Shown here: one piece after another, positions 35,237 to 43,269 of the stretch
How the letters are laid out: each line of letters begins with the position of its first letter
Position numbering within the stretch: position 1 is the stretch's first letter
Assembly: GCF_003002055.1 (NCBI RefSeq)
Contig: NZ_PVZF01000010.1
Coordinates: forward strand, 124,001-188,000
From: Kineococcus rhizosphaerae
GTDB taxonomy: Bacteria > Actinomycetota > Actinomycetes > Actinomycetales > Kineococcaceae
DNA length: 64,000 bases
Direction: 5' to 3'
The notes under the pieces: generated by a model
Database searches by the model: none
What the model was told of the DNA's origin: nothing
What the model saw: the letters and a program-made list of their open reading frames with translations, nothing else
Translations under genes and position numbers: made by a program

Positions 35237-37063
35237 TCAGGCGCCCGGGGCCCCCGTCAGGCCCGACAGCTCCGCCTGCACCGCGAAGTCCGGCACCCGC
35301 GCGACCACCTCGTCGAACGTCCCGACGTCGACGACCCGCCCGGCCTCCAGCAGCACCACGGCGTCGCAGTCGCGCACGGTCGCCAGGCGGTGGGCGACGA
35401 CGAGGACCGTCACGTCGTCGTGCAGCCCCGCGACGGTGGCGGTCACGGCGGCCTCGGTGGAGGCGTCCAGCGCGGACGTCGCCTCGTCCAGGACGAGGAC
35501 CGTCGGGTCGGTGTAGAGGGCGCGGGCGATCCCGAGCCGCTGCCGCTGCCCGCCCGACAGCCGCAGCCCCCGCTCCCCGACGGGGGTGGCGGTGCCCTGC
35601 GGCAGGCCCGCGACGACGTCGGTGAGCTGGGCCGCGTCGAGCACCTCGCGCACCCGCGCCACGTCGACGTCGGACGGGCGCCAGGACAGCGCGACGTTCG
35701 CGGCGACGTCGGCGTCGAGCAGCGCCACCTCCTGCGGGACGTAGCCGACGCGGCCGCGCCAGGCGGCCACGACGTCGGACAGTTCGTGGCCCCCGACCCG
35801 CACGTGGCCCGAGGAGGGTTCCAGCAGCCCGAGGACGACGTCCACGAGCGTCGACTTGCCCGACCCCGAGCGCCCCACGACGGCGACGCGCGCCCCCGCC
35901 GGGACGCGCAGCGAGACCCCGTCCAGGGCGGGCCGGTCGCTGCCGGGGTAGGTGAACGTCACGTCGTCGAGGACGATCTCGACGGCCCCCGCGGCCAGCC
36001 CCGCGGGGTCGACCGGGGCGAACTCGGGGCGGGTCGGGCCGGCGGCTCCGGTCTCCCGCAGGGCGTCGAGCACCTCGTGCGCGTTGGGTTCGTGGGCGTG
36101 CATGGTGGCGAACACCGACTGCAGCCGCGTCAGGCACGGCACGACGCGGAACCCGGCGACGGCGAACAGCCCGATCGCCGAGACGGCCTCGGTGACCCCC
36201 TGGGTGAGGACGGCGACCCCGCCGACGACGAGGAAGCCGCCCAGCAGCGCGGCCTCGAGCACGAACCGCGGCCCGACGGAGTAGAAGAACGCCATCCCGC
36301 GCGCCCGCGAGCTGCCGGCCCGGACCTCGCGCGCGACCCCGGCGAGCTGCTCGCCGCGCCCGCGCAGGGTGATCTCCTTGGTCGTCGCGAACGACTCCTG
36401 CACGAGGCGGATCGTGTCCACGCTGGCCGACGTCGCCAGCCGGCCCGCCGCCGCGGCGCGCTTGGCGATCACCGAGTACAGGAGCACGGCGACGAGCCCG
36501 AAGTAGACGGCGGCGACGATCGCGGTCTGCCACGCGGCGACGAGGACGACGACCCCGACCGCGACGAGGGAGGCGACCTCGGCGACCAGGCTGGAGAACG
36601 GCATGAGGAAGCCGTTGAACGCCTGGTTCAGCGACTCGTCGACCGTGCGGACCGCGCGCGCCGAGGAGGCCCGCAGCCGGTAGGCCCAGGACGCGGACAG
36701 GTAGGCGCGTACGAGCCGGTCGGCGACGTCGACCTCGTGCTCGGCGAACCGCACCACGCCCCAGCGCACGAGCGCGAGCTGCGTCAGGGACTTGACGACC
36801 AGCAGCAGGCTCGCGACGCAGATCAGGACGATGAGCTGCACCGTGGAGACGCGGTCGCCGAGGACCGGCAGGGCCAGGGCCAGCTGCCCGTTCCCGCTGA
36901 CCGCGGCGGGCAGCAGCACCGCCAGCAACCCGAGGGCGGCCACGTCGAAGACGCTGAGCAGCGCCTGGGCGGTGCAGTAGACCGCCACGAACCGCGAGCT
37001 GCCGGCCGGCAGGAGCGAGAGCAGCGTGCGGACCGTCGACAGCAGGGACTTCACGCGCGTCAT
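35237..37063 (-). CDS. ABC transporter, fused permease-ATPase (lipid or glycolipid exporter type)
   Basis: Half-transporter of 608 residues: six helices in the first ~320 residues and an ATPase domain with Walker A VGRSGSGKST, signature LSGGQRQRLG, Walker B VLVLDEATSALD and the H-loop VVAHRL. The best resemblance is to PglK/MsbA-like flippases next to glycan genes. GTG or ATG region begins MTRVKSLLSTVRTLLSLL. It is transcribed away from a divergent GT2/DUF2304 pair; a shared role in lipid-linked sugar handling is inferred. The substrate cannot be read. Confidence 0.85.
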   Translation of the reverse strand: MTRVKSLLSTVRTLLSLLPAGSSRFVAVYCTAQALLSVFDVAALGLLAVLLPAAVSGNGQLALALPVLGDRVSTVQLIVLICVASLLLVVKSLTQLALVRWGVVRFAEHEVDVADRLVRAYLSASWAYRLRASSARAVRTVDESLNQAFNGFLMPFSSLVAEVASLVAVGVVVLVAAWQTAIVAAVYFGLVAVLLYSVIAKRAAAAGRLATSASVDTIRLVQESFATTKEITLRGRGEQLAGVAREVRAGSSRARGMAFFYSVGPRFVLEAALLGGFLVVGGVAVLTQGVTEAVSAIGLFAVAGFRVVPCLTRLQSVFATMHAHEPNAHEVLDALRETGAAGPTRPEFAPVDPAGLAAGAVEIVLDDVTFTYPGSDRPALDGVSLRVPAGARVAVVGRSGSGKSTLVDVVLGLLEPSSGHVRVGGHELSDVVAAWRGRVGYVPQEVALLDADVAANVALSWRPSDVDVARVREVLDAAQLTDVVAGLPQGTATPVGERGLRLSGGQRQRLGIARALYTDPTVLVLDEATSALDASTEAAVTATVAGLHDDVTVLVVAHRLATVRDCDAVVLLEAGRVVDVGTFDEVVARVPDFAVQAELSGLTGAPGA

Positions 37064-37113
37064 CCTCGCCGATGCACGACCCGGGTCGCGGGACCGGCCA
37101 TGATGGACGGGCC

Positions 37114-37833
37114 GTGACGACCTCAGCCGACTCCCCCGCGCCCACCCCGCAGCGTCCCGCTCCGGGGTTCGACCACACGTGGGTCGTGGTGCCCCTGTTC
37201 TGCGAGGCGGCCGTCATCGGCGACGTCGTGCGCGGGCTGCGCACGACGTTCCGGCACGTCGTGTGCGTCGACGACGGCAGCAGCGACGCCTCGGCCGAGC
37301 AGGCCGAGGCCGCGGGCGCGGTCGTGGTCCGGCACGCCGTGAACCTCGGGCAGGGCGCGGCGCTGCAGACGGGGATCGCCTACGCCCTGCGCGACCCGCT
37401 GACCCGCTCGGTGGTGACGTTCGACGCCGACGGCCAGCACCGCGTCGAGGACGCCGCCGCCATGGTCGTGCGGTTGCACGCCGAGGACCTCGACGTCGTG
37501 TTCGGCACCCGCTTCCTCGACGGCCGGACGGAGCTGGACCCGTTGCGGCGGGTGGTGCTGCGCGCGGCCGTCGTCTACACGAACCGGACGACGGGCATGC
37601 GGCTGACCGACGCCCACAACGGTCTGCGGGTGTTCTCCCGGGCCGGGGCGGCGGCGCTGCGGATCCGGCACAACCGGATGGCGCACGCCAGCGAGATCGT
37701 CCACCAGGTGGGCCGCTCGGACCTGCGCTGGGCCGAGCAGCCCGTGCACGTCCTGTACACCGACTACTCGCGCTCCAAGGGCCAGTCGCTGCTGAACAGC
37801 GTCAACATCCTCGTCGAAACGCTGCTGGGCTAG
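37114..37833 (+). CDS. GT2 glycosyltransferase, DPM-synthase-like
   Basis: Cytoplasmic or peripheral GT2 enzyme of 239 residues: VVVPLFCEAAVIGDVV, CVDDGSSDASA, the metal-binding FDADGQH and the NGLRVFSRAGAAAL and THNRMAHASE-type region as in polyprenyl-phosphate sugar synthases. No C-terminal helices, so membrane contact should come from a partner; the DUF2304 protein encoded 8 bases later is the usual one. GTG at 37114 is chosen; ATG 37072 would add a tail that overlaps the divergent promoter. Likely product: a polyprenyl-phosphate hexose. Confidence 0.83.
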   Translation: MTTSADSPAPTPQRPAPGFDHTWVVVPLFCEAAVIGDVVRGLRTTFRHVVCVDDGSSDASAEQAEAAGAVVVRHAVNLGQGAALQTGIAYALRDPLTRSVVTFDADGQHRVEDAAAMVVRLHAEDLDVVFGTRFLDGRTELDPLRRVVLRAAVVYTNRTTGMRLTDAHNGLRVFSRAGAAALRIRHNRMAHASEIVHQVGRSDLRWAEQPVHVLYTDYSRSKGQSLLNSVNILVETLLG

Positions 37834-37841
37834 GGGTCGTC

Positions 37842-38219
37842 GTGCTCGTCATCCAGGTCCTGCTCATCGCGGTCGTGCTCGTCGTCGGCGTGTTCCTCGT
37901 CCGCAGCACCGCGGGCGCCCGCCACCAGGCCGTGCGGCGGCTGCTGCTGGCGGCGCTCGTGGCGCTGGCGGTGGCCAGCATCCTCGTGCCGACCGCGGTG
38001 ACGGCCGTCGCGAACGTCGTGGGCGTCGGGCGCGGCGCGGACCTGCTGCTGTACGGGCTGGTGATCGCGTTCCTGGGGTTCGTCGTGTCGTCCTACCGGC
38101 GCTCGAAGGCGCTGGAGGAGACCGTCACGCAGCTCGCGCGGCGCCTGGCGCTCGACGAGGCCGTGACACCGGAACAGGCCCGCCACCGCGAGGGTGACGG
38201 GCCTGCTCAGGAGGGCTGA
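37842..38219 (+). CDS. DUF2304 membrane protein
   Basis: Small membrane protein of 125 residues with three helices (VLVIQVLLIAVVLVVGVFLV, LLLAALVALAVASILVP, LLLYGLVIAFLGFVVSS) and a charged, coiled-coil C terminus (RRSKALEETVTQLARRLAL). The DUF2304 family is commonly next to GT2 prenyl-sugar synthases, probably as membrane anchor. GTG at 37842 is 8 bases after the GT2 stop. Confidence 0.83.
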   Translation: MLVIQVLLIAVVLVVGVFLVRSTAGARHQAVRRLLLAALVALAVASILVPTAVTAVANVVGVGRGADLLLYGLVIAFLGFVVSSYRRSKALEETVTQLARRLALDEAVTPEQARHREGDGPAQEG

Positions 38220-38222
38220 CGC

Positions 38223-38484
38223 GCGCCGTTGACGAGCGGCGCAGAGGGTTCGCGCGCCGGCCACGAGGCGGCGCGACGGGTCCGGCCGGGCCTCGACGCT
38301 CCGACGCAGTCGTGCGCGGCGAGGGCCGGGCGGGCCCGTCCCCTGCGCCGCTGAGGAGCGGCGCAGAGGACGCGCCGGCGACGAGGCGGCGCGACGGGGT
38401 CGACCGGGCCTCGACGCTCCGACGCAGTCGTGCGCGACGAGGGCCGGGCGGGCCCGTCCCCTGCGCCGCTGAGGAGCGGCGCAG
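38223..38484. repeat. Tandem repeat, about 120-base unit, 2.2 copies
   Basis: Two units of about 122 and 118 bases start at GAGCGGCGCAGAGG (38234, 38356), with a partial third at 38474. Each junction contains a hairpin: CTGCGCCGCT/AGCGGCGCAG with GAGG loop at 38343-38366 and 38461-38484, and a decayed form at 38223-38242. It fills the space between the DUF2304 and CWB2 gene ends, so stacked terminators are a possible function. No gene is seen in the gap. Confidence 0.85.
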
Positions 38485-38498
38485 AGGACGACGACCAC

Positions 38499-39560
38499 TC
38501 AGCCGACGGCGGAGACGATCTGGTTGTACGCCGCGTCGGAGACCGAGTTCTGGTCGCCGAAGACGAGGACGTCCTCGATGGTCTTGCCGTTGGTCGCGGC
38601 GTCGGCCTTGATGACGTCGATGGCGCTCTTGGTGCTCGCGGGCAGCGAGTTCTTGGCCGTGAGCAGCATCGGGCCGCCGGCGTAGGCCAGCAGCGCCGAC
38701 CCGGACAGGGCGTCGGGCCAGTTCTCGCCGGTCGCGACCCCGACGACGGTCGTGGAGTCCTTGAAGAAGGCGCTGGAGGTGAACTGCTTGGCCACCAGGG
38801 AGGCCGTCTCGTAGCGGTCGGGGCCGGCGAGCTCGGCCCAGCCGGTCTGGTACTTGCGCACGGCGGTCACCGCGACGCCGCCGACGGCGAGCTTGGTGTC
38901 GAAGGTGCGCGAGGAGAGGTAGCCCTGGGTGGTGGGGCCGAGGTTGGTGCCGTCGCTGAGCAGGACGGCCCCGATGCTGTGGTTGGAGTCGGTGTCGACG
39001 ACGCCCATGAGGGCCCCGGCGGCCAGGCCGTCGGGGAAGTTCCAGGCGTTGACGACCGAGACGGTGCTGGCGCTGGGCAGCAGCTTGGCGATCTCGACGG
39101 CCGTGCCGAGGCGGTCGGCGCCGAACACGCGCCGGGTCGGGAAGCCGAGGGCCTTGACCGAGTCCTCGACGCCGCTGGACAGGGCGTTGCCGTCGCCGAG
39201 CAGGTACACGGTGCCGCCGGGCTTGAGGACGTCCTTGATCGCGGCGGCGACCTCGGGGTTCAGCGCCGTGCGGGACGTGAGCAGCAGCGGGCCGCCCTTG
39301 TCGGAGGCCAGCGGCGCGCCGGCGAGGGCGTCGGCGTAGGTGTCGGAGCGGGTGAGCACGACGGCGTCGGCCCGCTGCCCGGAGAAGGACTTCGAGGCGG
39401 CGATGGCCGTCCCGAAGCGGTCGGCGCCGTAGACGCGGCTGGCCTGGGCGGCCTTGAGGTCGACGCCCGGGGACGCGGTGGCGGGGCCGGCGGCGGCCAC
39501 GAGGGCCGTGCTCAGCGCGAGGGCCGCGGTGAGGCCGAGGGTGCGGGGACGCAGGCGCAT
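38499..39560 (-). CDS. Cell-wall-binding repeat 2 (CWB2) secreted protein
   Basis: Exported protein of 353 residues with a Sec signal (LGLTAALALSTALVAAAGPATA) and three CWB2 (PF04122-type) repeats that fill the mature chain, each opening with an R-x-x-G-x-D-R-x-x-T-A motif (SRVYGADRFGTAIA, RRVFGADRLGTAVE, ELAGPDRYETASL). Three such repeats are the minimal unit that anchors proteins to wall polymers in Firmicutes. No other domain, so it may be a structural or decoy wall protein. ATG at 39560 has GGAAGGT upstream. Confidence 0.87.
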   Translation of the reverse strand: MRLRPRTLGLTAALALSTALVAAAGPATASPGVDLKAAQASRVYGADRFGTAIAASKSFSGQRADAVVLTRSDTYADALAGAPLASDKGGPLLLTSRTALNPEVAAAIKDVLKPGGTVYLLGDGNALSSGVEDSVKALGFPTRRVFGADRLGTAVEIAKLLPSASTVSVVNAWNFPDGLAAGALMGVVDTDSNHSIGAVLLSDGTNLGPTTQGYLSSRTFDTKLAVGGVAVTAVRKYQTGWAELAGPDRYETASLVAKQFTSSAFFKDSTTVVGVATGENWPDALSGSALLAYAGGPMLLTAKNSLPASTKSAIDVIKADAATNGKTIEDVLVFGDQNSVSDAAYNQIVSAVG

Positions 39561-39724
39561 GGTGACCTTCCGGAGGGGACGTGCCGTGGCTCATGGTCTC
39601 GACCCCGAACGGCCGATGCTTGAGTCGCGGAGTGTCACGTGTTCAACCACCTGTGACCCTCCCGGCTCACCGGCACCCTACCCACACGCTCCACCGGCCG
39701 GTGTCGTCCGGACGGCAGAGCGTG

Positions 39725-39753
39725 TTCTCAGAGTGCGTGCGGGTCGCTACTGT
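39725..39753 (+). promoter_or_regulatory. Promoter of UDP-glucose dehydrogenase gene
   Basis: TTCTCA (39725-39730), 17 bases, TACTGT (39748-39753). The start point would be at about 39760, directly at ATG 39761, and no ribosome site precedes that ATG, so the mRNA looks leaderless. Confidence 0.55.
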
Positions 39754-39760
39754 GCGCTCC

Positions 39761-41089
39761 ATGCGGATGACTGTCATCGGATGTGGGTACCTCGGCGCCG
39801 TCCATGCCGCGTGCATGGCCGAGCTGGGGCACGAGGTCATCGGGATCGACGTCGACCCTGAGAAGGTCGCGGCCCTGCAGGCCGCTCGCGCACCGTTCTA
39901 CGAACCGGGGCTGCCCGAACTGCTCGAGCGCACCATGGCCACCGGCCGCCTGCGCTTCACCACCGACATGGCCGAGGCCGCCGGCTCGGCCGTGCACTTC
40001 GTCTGCGTCGGCACCCCGCAGAAGCGGGGCGAGTTCGCGGCCGACATGAAGTACGTCGACTCCGCCGTGGACAGCCTGCTGCCGCACGTGGCCGCCGGGG
40101 AGCTCGTCATCGGCAAGTCCACCGTGCCCGTCGGCACCGCGGCCCGGCTGGCCGCCAAGGTCGCCGACGCCGAGCCGGGTGCGGCGCTGGCCTGGAACCC
40201 CGAGTTCCTGCGCGAGGGCCACGCCGTGGAGGACACCCTGACCCCCGACCGCCTCGTCTACGGCGTGCCCGGCGGGCAGGGCACCACCGAGGGCAAGGCC
40301 GCCAAGGCCCTGCTCGACGAGGTCTACGCCACCCCGCTCAAGCGCGGGACGCCGCTGATCGTCACCGACTACCAGACCGCCGAGCTCGTCAAGGTCGCCG
40401 CGAACTCCTTCCTGGCCACCAAGATCTCGTTCATCAACGCGATGGCCGAGCTGTGCGAGAAGGTCAACGCCGACGTCACCCAGCTCGCCGACGCCATCGG
40501 CCACGACGACCGCATCGGCCGCAAGTTCCTCAACGCCGGGCTCGGCTTCGGCGGCGGCTGCCTGCCCAAGGACATCCGCGCGTTCATGGCCCGCGCCGGG
40601 GAGCTCGGCGCCGACCAGACCCTGACGTTCCTGCGCGAGGTCGACTCGATCAACATGCGCCGCCGCATCCGCATGGTGGACCTGGCCCGTGAGGTGTGCG
40701 ACGGCTCCCTCATCGGCAAGCGGGTCGCCGTCCTGGGCGCCGCGTTCAAGCCGCTGTCGGACGACATCCGCGACTCCCCGGCGCTGAACGTGGCCGCGCA
40801 GATCCGCCTGCAGGGCGGTGACGTCGTGCTCACCGACCCGGCGGCCCTGGACAACGCGCGCAAGGCCGTGCCGGACATCTCCTACGCCGACACCGTCGAG
40901 GAGGCCGTCCGCGGCGCCGACGTGGTGCTGCTGCTGACGGAGTGGAAGGAGTACCGCGACCTGGAGCCGGCCACGATCTCGGGGCTGGTCAAGGAGAAGC
41001 GGATCCTCGACGGCCGCAACGCCCTGGACCCCGGCCGCTGGCGCGCCGCGGGCTGGACGTACCGCGCGCTGGGCCGTCCGCGCGCCTGA
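39761..41089 (+). CDS. ugd: UDP-glucose/GDP-mannose 6-dehydrogenase
   Basis: NAD-dependent four-electron oxidation of UDP-glucose to UDP-glucuronate, a precursor of acidic envelope glycans and, by decarboxylation, of pentoses. Protein of 442 residues: N-terminal Rossmann MTVIGCGYLGAVHAACMAELG, FVCVGTPQ, KSTVPVGT, then catalytic Cys267 in GFGGGCLPKD with NPEFLREG and a late FKPLSDDIRDSPAL, all hallmark residues. ATG at 39761 (or 39767) follows a promoter with no leader. A hairpin (41108-41138) ends the transcript. It stands alone, divergent from the CWB2 gene. Confidence 0.92.
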   Translation: MRMTVIGCGYLGAVHAACMAELGHEVIGIDVDPEKVAALQAARAPFYEPGLPELLERTMATGRLRFTTDMAEAAGSAVHFVCVGTPQKRGEFAADMKYVDSAVDSLLPHVAAGELVIGKSTVPVGTAARLAAKVADAEPGAALAWNPEFLREGHAVEDTLTPDRLVYGVPGGQGTTEGKAAKALLDEVYATPLKRGTPLIVTDYQTAELVKVAANSFLATKISFINAMAELCEKVNADVTQLADAIGHDDRIGRKFLNAGLGFGGGCLPKDIRAFMARAGELGADQTLTFLREVDSINMRRRIRMVDLAREVCDGSLIGKRVAVLGAAFKPLSDDIRDSPALNVAAQIRLQGGDVVLTDPAALDNARKAVPDISYADTVEEAVRGADVVLLLTEWKEYRDLEPATISGLVKEKRILDGRNALDPGRWRAAGWTYRALGRPRA

Positions 41090-41107
41090 CGCCCACCCGT
41101 CTGCGCC

Positions 41108-41138
41108 GACGCCCGGTCCCCTCGTGGGGCCGGGCGTC
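41108..41138 (+). terminator. Hairpin terminator after UDP-glucose dehydrogenase
   Basis: Arms 41108-41120 (GACGCCCGGTCCC) and 41126-41138 (GGGGCCGGGCGTC) pair with 1 mismatch, loop 5 bases, 18 bases after the stop. No T-tract. Confidence 0.75.
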
Positions 41139-41158
41139 GACGCGTCCGGAGGGCGTGT

Positions 41159-41243
41159 GCAGGATCGACGCACTCATCAGCGGACACGCCGACGGGAATG
41201 GCCCTGCGCCCGGCGTGTCGAGGGATGAGCGCATCGATCCTGC
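41159..41243. repeat. Imperfect inverted repeat
   Basis: Arms 41159-41191 and 41211-41243 (33 bases, 6 mismatches) open with GCAGGATCGA and close with GACACGCCG; the latter block is also found in the arm of the element at 5003-5037. The spacer is 19 bases, the same as at 5003. Confidence 0.75.
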
Positions 41244-41267
41244 TCGGCTGACCTGAGTCGTCACCGT

Positions 41268-41287
41268 AGGTGAGGCTAAGCTCACCT
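41268..41287. promoter_or_regulatory. IdeR/DmdR-type iron box
   Basis: Inverted repeat AGGTGAG-GCTAAG-CTCACCT, matching the actinobacterial iron-box pattern (TTAGGTTAGSCTAACCTAA-like). It abuts the start codon of the siderophore-binding lipoprotein (one base between), so the repressor would cover the start point and the transcript should be leaderless. Confidence 0.75.
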
Positions 41288-41288
41288 C

Positions 41289-42374
41289 GTGCCCCCTCCC
41301 CCGTCGCACCGCGCCCTGCCCCGCCGCCGGCTCCTGACGCTGCTCGCCGCCACGGCCGGCGCTCCGGCGCTCGTCGCGTGCGGTGGCGCCGCCGACCGCC
41401 CCGCGACGGCCGCAGCCCCGTCGGGCACCGGGTCACCCTCCGCCGCACCCTCCGCCGCGCCCCCGGACGGCACCTGGGTCACCCCCCGCGACCTGCCGGC
41501 CGGCTGGGGCAGCGGGCAGGCGGACGGCGTCTTCCCCCGCACCGTGACGCACGCGGCGGGGCGGACGACGATCGAGCGGGCCCCCGCGCGCGTCGTCGTC
41601 ATCTCGACCGGCCAGCTGGACGCGGTCCTGACCCTGGGGCTCGTCCCCGTCGGCGCGACCGCCGGCGAGGGGGCCGAGGTGGTGCCCGCCTACCTCGCGG
41701 AGGCGTTCGGCGGGTCCGCGGCGGCGCTGGGGGCGATCACCGAGCTCGGCAGCCGCGTCGAGCCGAACCTGGAGGCCCTCGCCGCGCTCGCTCCCGACCT
41801 CGTGCTCGTCAACGCCGCCGGCAAGGACGCCGGGCCGTTGCAGCAGAAGCTGTCGGCGATCGCCCCCACCGTGGTCACGCGGGGGACGGGGCTGTACTGG
41901 AAGCAGGACTTCCAGCTGCTGGCGGACGCGCTGGGCCGGCGCGAGCAGGCCCGGGCCCGGCTGGTGGAGCACCAGGAGCGCGCGGCCGCGCTCGGGACCG
42001 CGCTCGGCGGCGCGCCGACCGTCTCGCTCCTGCGCAAGAACGGTGACCGGGTCCGCGTCTTCGGCGTCGCCTCGTTCAGCGGCTCGGTGGTCGAGGACGC
42101 GGGCTTGCCGCGCCCGCCGGGGCAGGGCTTCACCGACGACACCTCCCGCGACATCAGCCTGGAGGAACTCGCCCTCGTCGACGGCGACCACCTCTTCTAC
42201 GCCGCCCAGGGCGGGGACGAGACCGAGCTCACCCGCCTGCCCCTGTGGCCCACCCTGCCCGTCGTCGCGGCGGGCCGGGCCGTCGAGGTCGACGACGACA
42301 CGTTCTTCCTGAACACCGGCCCGACCGCCGCGCGCCGGGTGCTCGACCGGCTGGAGGCGGACCTGAGGACGTGA
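41289..42374 (+). CDS. Iron-siderophore ABC transporter substrate-binding lipoprotein
   Basis: FepB/FhuD-type receptor of 361 residues held to the membrane by a lipid. Signal PRRRLLTLLAATAGAPALVACGG shows a lipobox (key part ALVAC) with a twin-arginine-like start, then a Ser/Ala/Pro linker, and a periplasmic-binding domain with ERAPARVVVISTGQLDAVLTLG (entry to the two-lobed TroA fold), ELGSRVEPNLEALAALAPDLVL and a final LNTGPTAARRVLDRLE. GTG 41289 directly follows the iron box. No permease or ATPase gene is adjacent, so it must share a transporter coded elsewhere. Confidence 0.88.
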   Translation: MPPPPSHRALPRRRLLTLLAATAGAPALVACGGAADRPATAAAPSGTGSPSAAPSAAPPDGTWVTPRDLPAGWGSGQADGVFPRTVTHAAGRTTIERAPARVVVISTGQLDAVLTLGLVPVGATAGEGAEVVPAYLAEAFGGSAAALGAITELGSRVEPNLEALAALAPDLVLVNAAGKDAGPLQQKLSAIAPTVVTRGTGLYWKQDFQLLADALGRREQARARLVEHQERAAALGTALGGAPTVSLLRKNGDRVRVFGVASFSGSVVEDAGLPRPPGQGFTDDTSRDISLEELALVDGDHLFYAAQGGDETELTRLPLWPTLPVVAAGRAVEVDDDTFFLNTGPTAARRVLDRLEADLRT

Positions 42375-42383
42375 GCGCGACGC

Positions 42384-43199
42384 TCACCCCGTCCCGCGCC
42401 CGGCCCGTTCCCGGTAGGCGCTGGGGCTCAGTCCGTGCGCGCGGCGGAACCGGCGGGAGAAGTACAGGGGGTCGGCGAAACCCGCGGCCCGCGCGACGGC
42501 GGCGACGGGACGGGCGCTGACGTCGAGGAGCTCGGCCGCGAGGTCGAGGCGGCGGCGCTCGACGTGCCGCTGCGGCGGGACCCCGACCTGCTCGGCGAAC
42601 ACGTGCGCGAACCGGGACGGCGACATCCCCGCCACCTCGGCCAGCGCCGGCACGGACAGGTCCCCGTCGAGGTGGGTGTCGACGTGCTCGAGCACCCGCG
42701 CGACGACGGGGCCGACCCCGGAGGGCGCCTGCCGGGCGTCGGCGACGAGCAGCAGCGCGCGTTCGAGGCAGTTCATCGCCAGCCGGTCGGACACCGGCCG
42801 TCCGGTGCGGCGGTGGGCCAGGGCCTCGGCGAACGCGGTTCCCACCGCGTCCCGGTGGGTGGGCGGGACGCCGATGCGGTGCAGCCCCTCGCCCTCGAGC
42901 AGCGGTCGCCACTCCGGCCGGATGACGGCGTGCGCCCAGTGGAACTCCCAGTGGCGGGCACCGGCCCGCACCGCGTAGTCGTGCGGGACGGCCGGCGGGA
43001 CGACGACGAGGTCCCCCGGCTCCGCGACGACCTCGCTCCGCCCCACCCGGAACCGTCCGCTGCCGGCCAGGGTCAGGGTGAGCATCCACTCCGGCCGTCC
43101 GCGCGGGCGCAGGACCCGGTACCCGGGGACCTCGTCGAAGCGCCCCAGCACGATCCGTCGCCCCGGGGCGGGCAACCCGTCGTCGGGGTCTACGCGCAC
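42384..43199 (-). CDS. AraC-family transcriptional regulator
   Basis: Regulator with an N-terminal cupin-type sensing domain (about 20-150; VVEPGDLVVVPPAVPHDYAV shown in part: EPGDLVVVPPAVPHDY) and a C-terminal double helix-turn-helix (about 175-270; LAEVAGMSPSRFAHVFAEQ and FADPLYFSRRFRRAHGLSP). The frame is open to ATG 43271, but that would overlap the divergent PhyH start, so GTG 43199 (271 residues) is preferred. The 70-base gap between the two starts should hold their shared control site. It probably controls the PhyH gene or sugar use; the ligand is likely a sugar. Confidence 0.83.
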   Translation of the reverse strand: MRVDPDDGLPAPGRRIVLGRFDEVPGYRVLRPRGRPEWMLTLTLAGSGRFRVGRSEVVAEPGDLVVVPPAVPHDYAVRAGARHWEFHWAHAVIRPEWRPLLEGEGLHRIGVPPTHRDAVGTAFAEALAHRRTGRPVSDRLAMNCLERALLLVADARQAPSGVGPVVARVLEHVDTHLDGDLSVPALAEVAGMSPSRFAHVFAEQVGVPPQRHVERRRLDLAAELLDVSARPVAAVARAAGFADPLYFSRRFRRAHGLSPSAYRERAGRGTG

Positions 43200-43269
43200 A
43201 GCAGGATCTTCCAGGTCCTCGGCACGTCTGTCGATGGTAGACGCCCCGGTCGGCGAGCAGGCTGGCTCC

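Noticed and set aside
38223-38484. Tandem repeat considered as CRISPR
   Set aside because: The units are about 120 bases with no unique spacers, and there are no cas genes.
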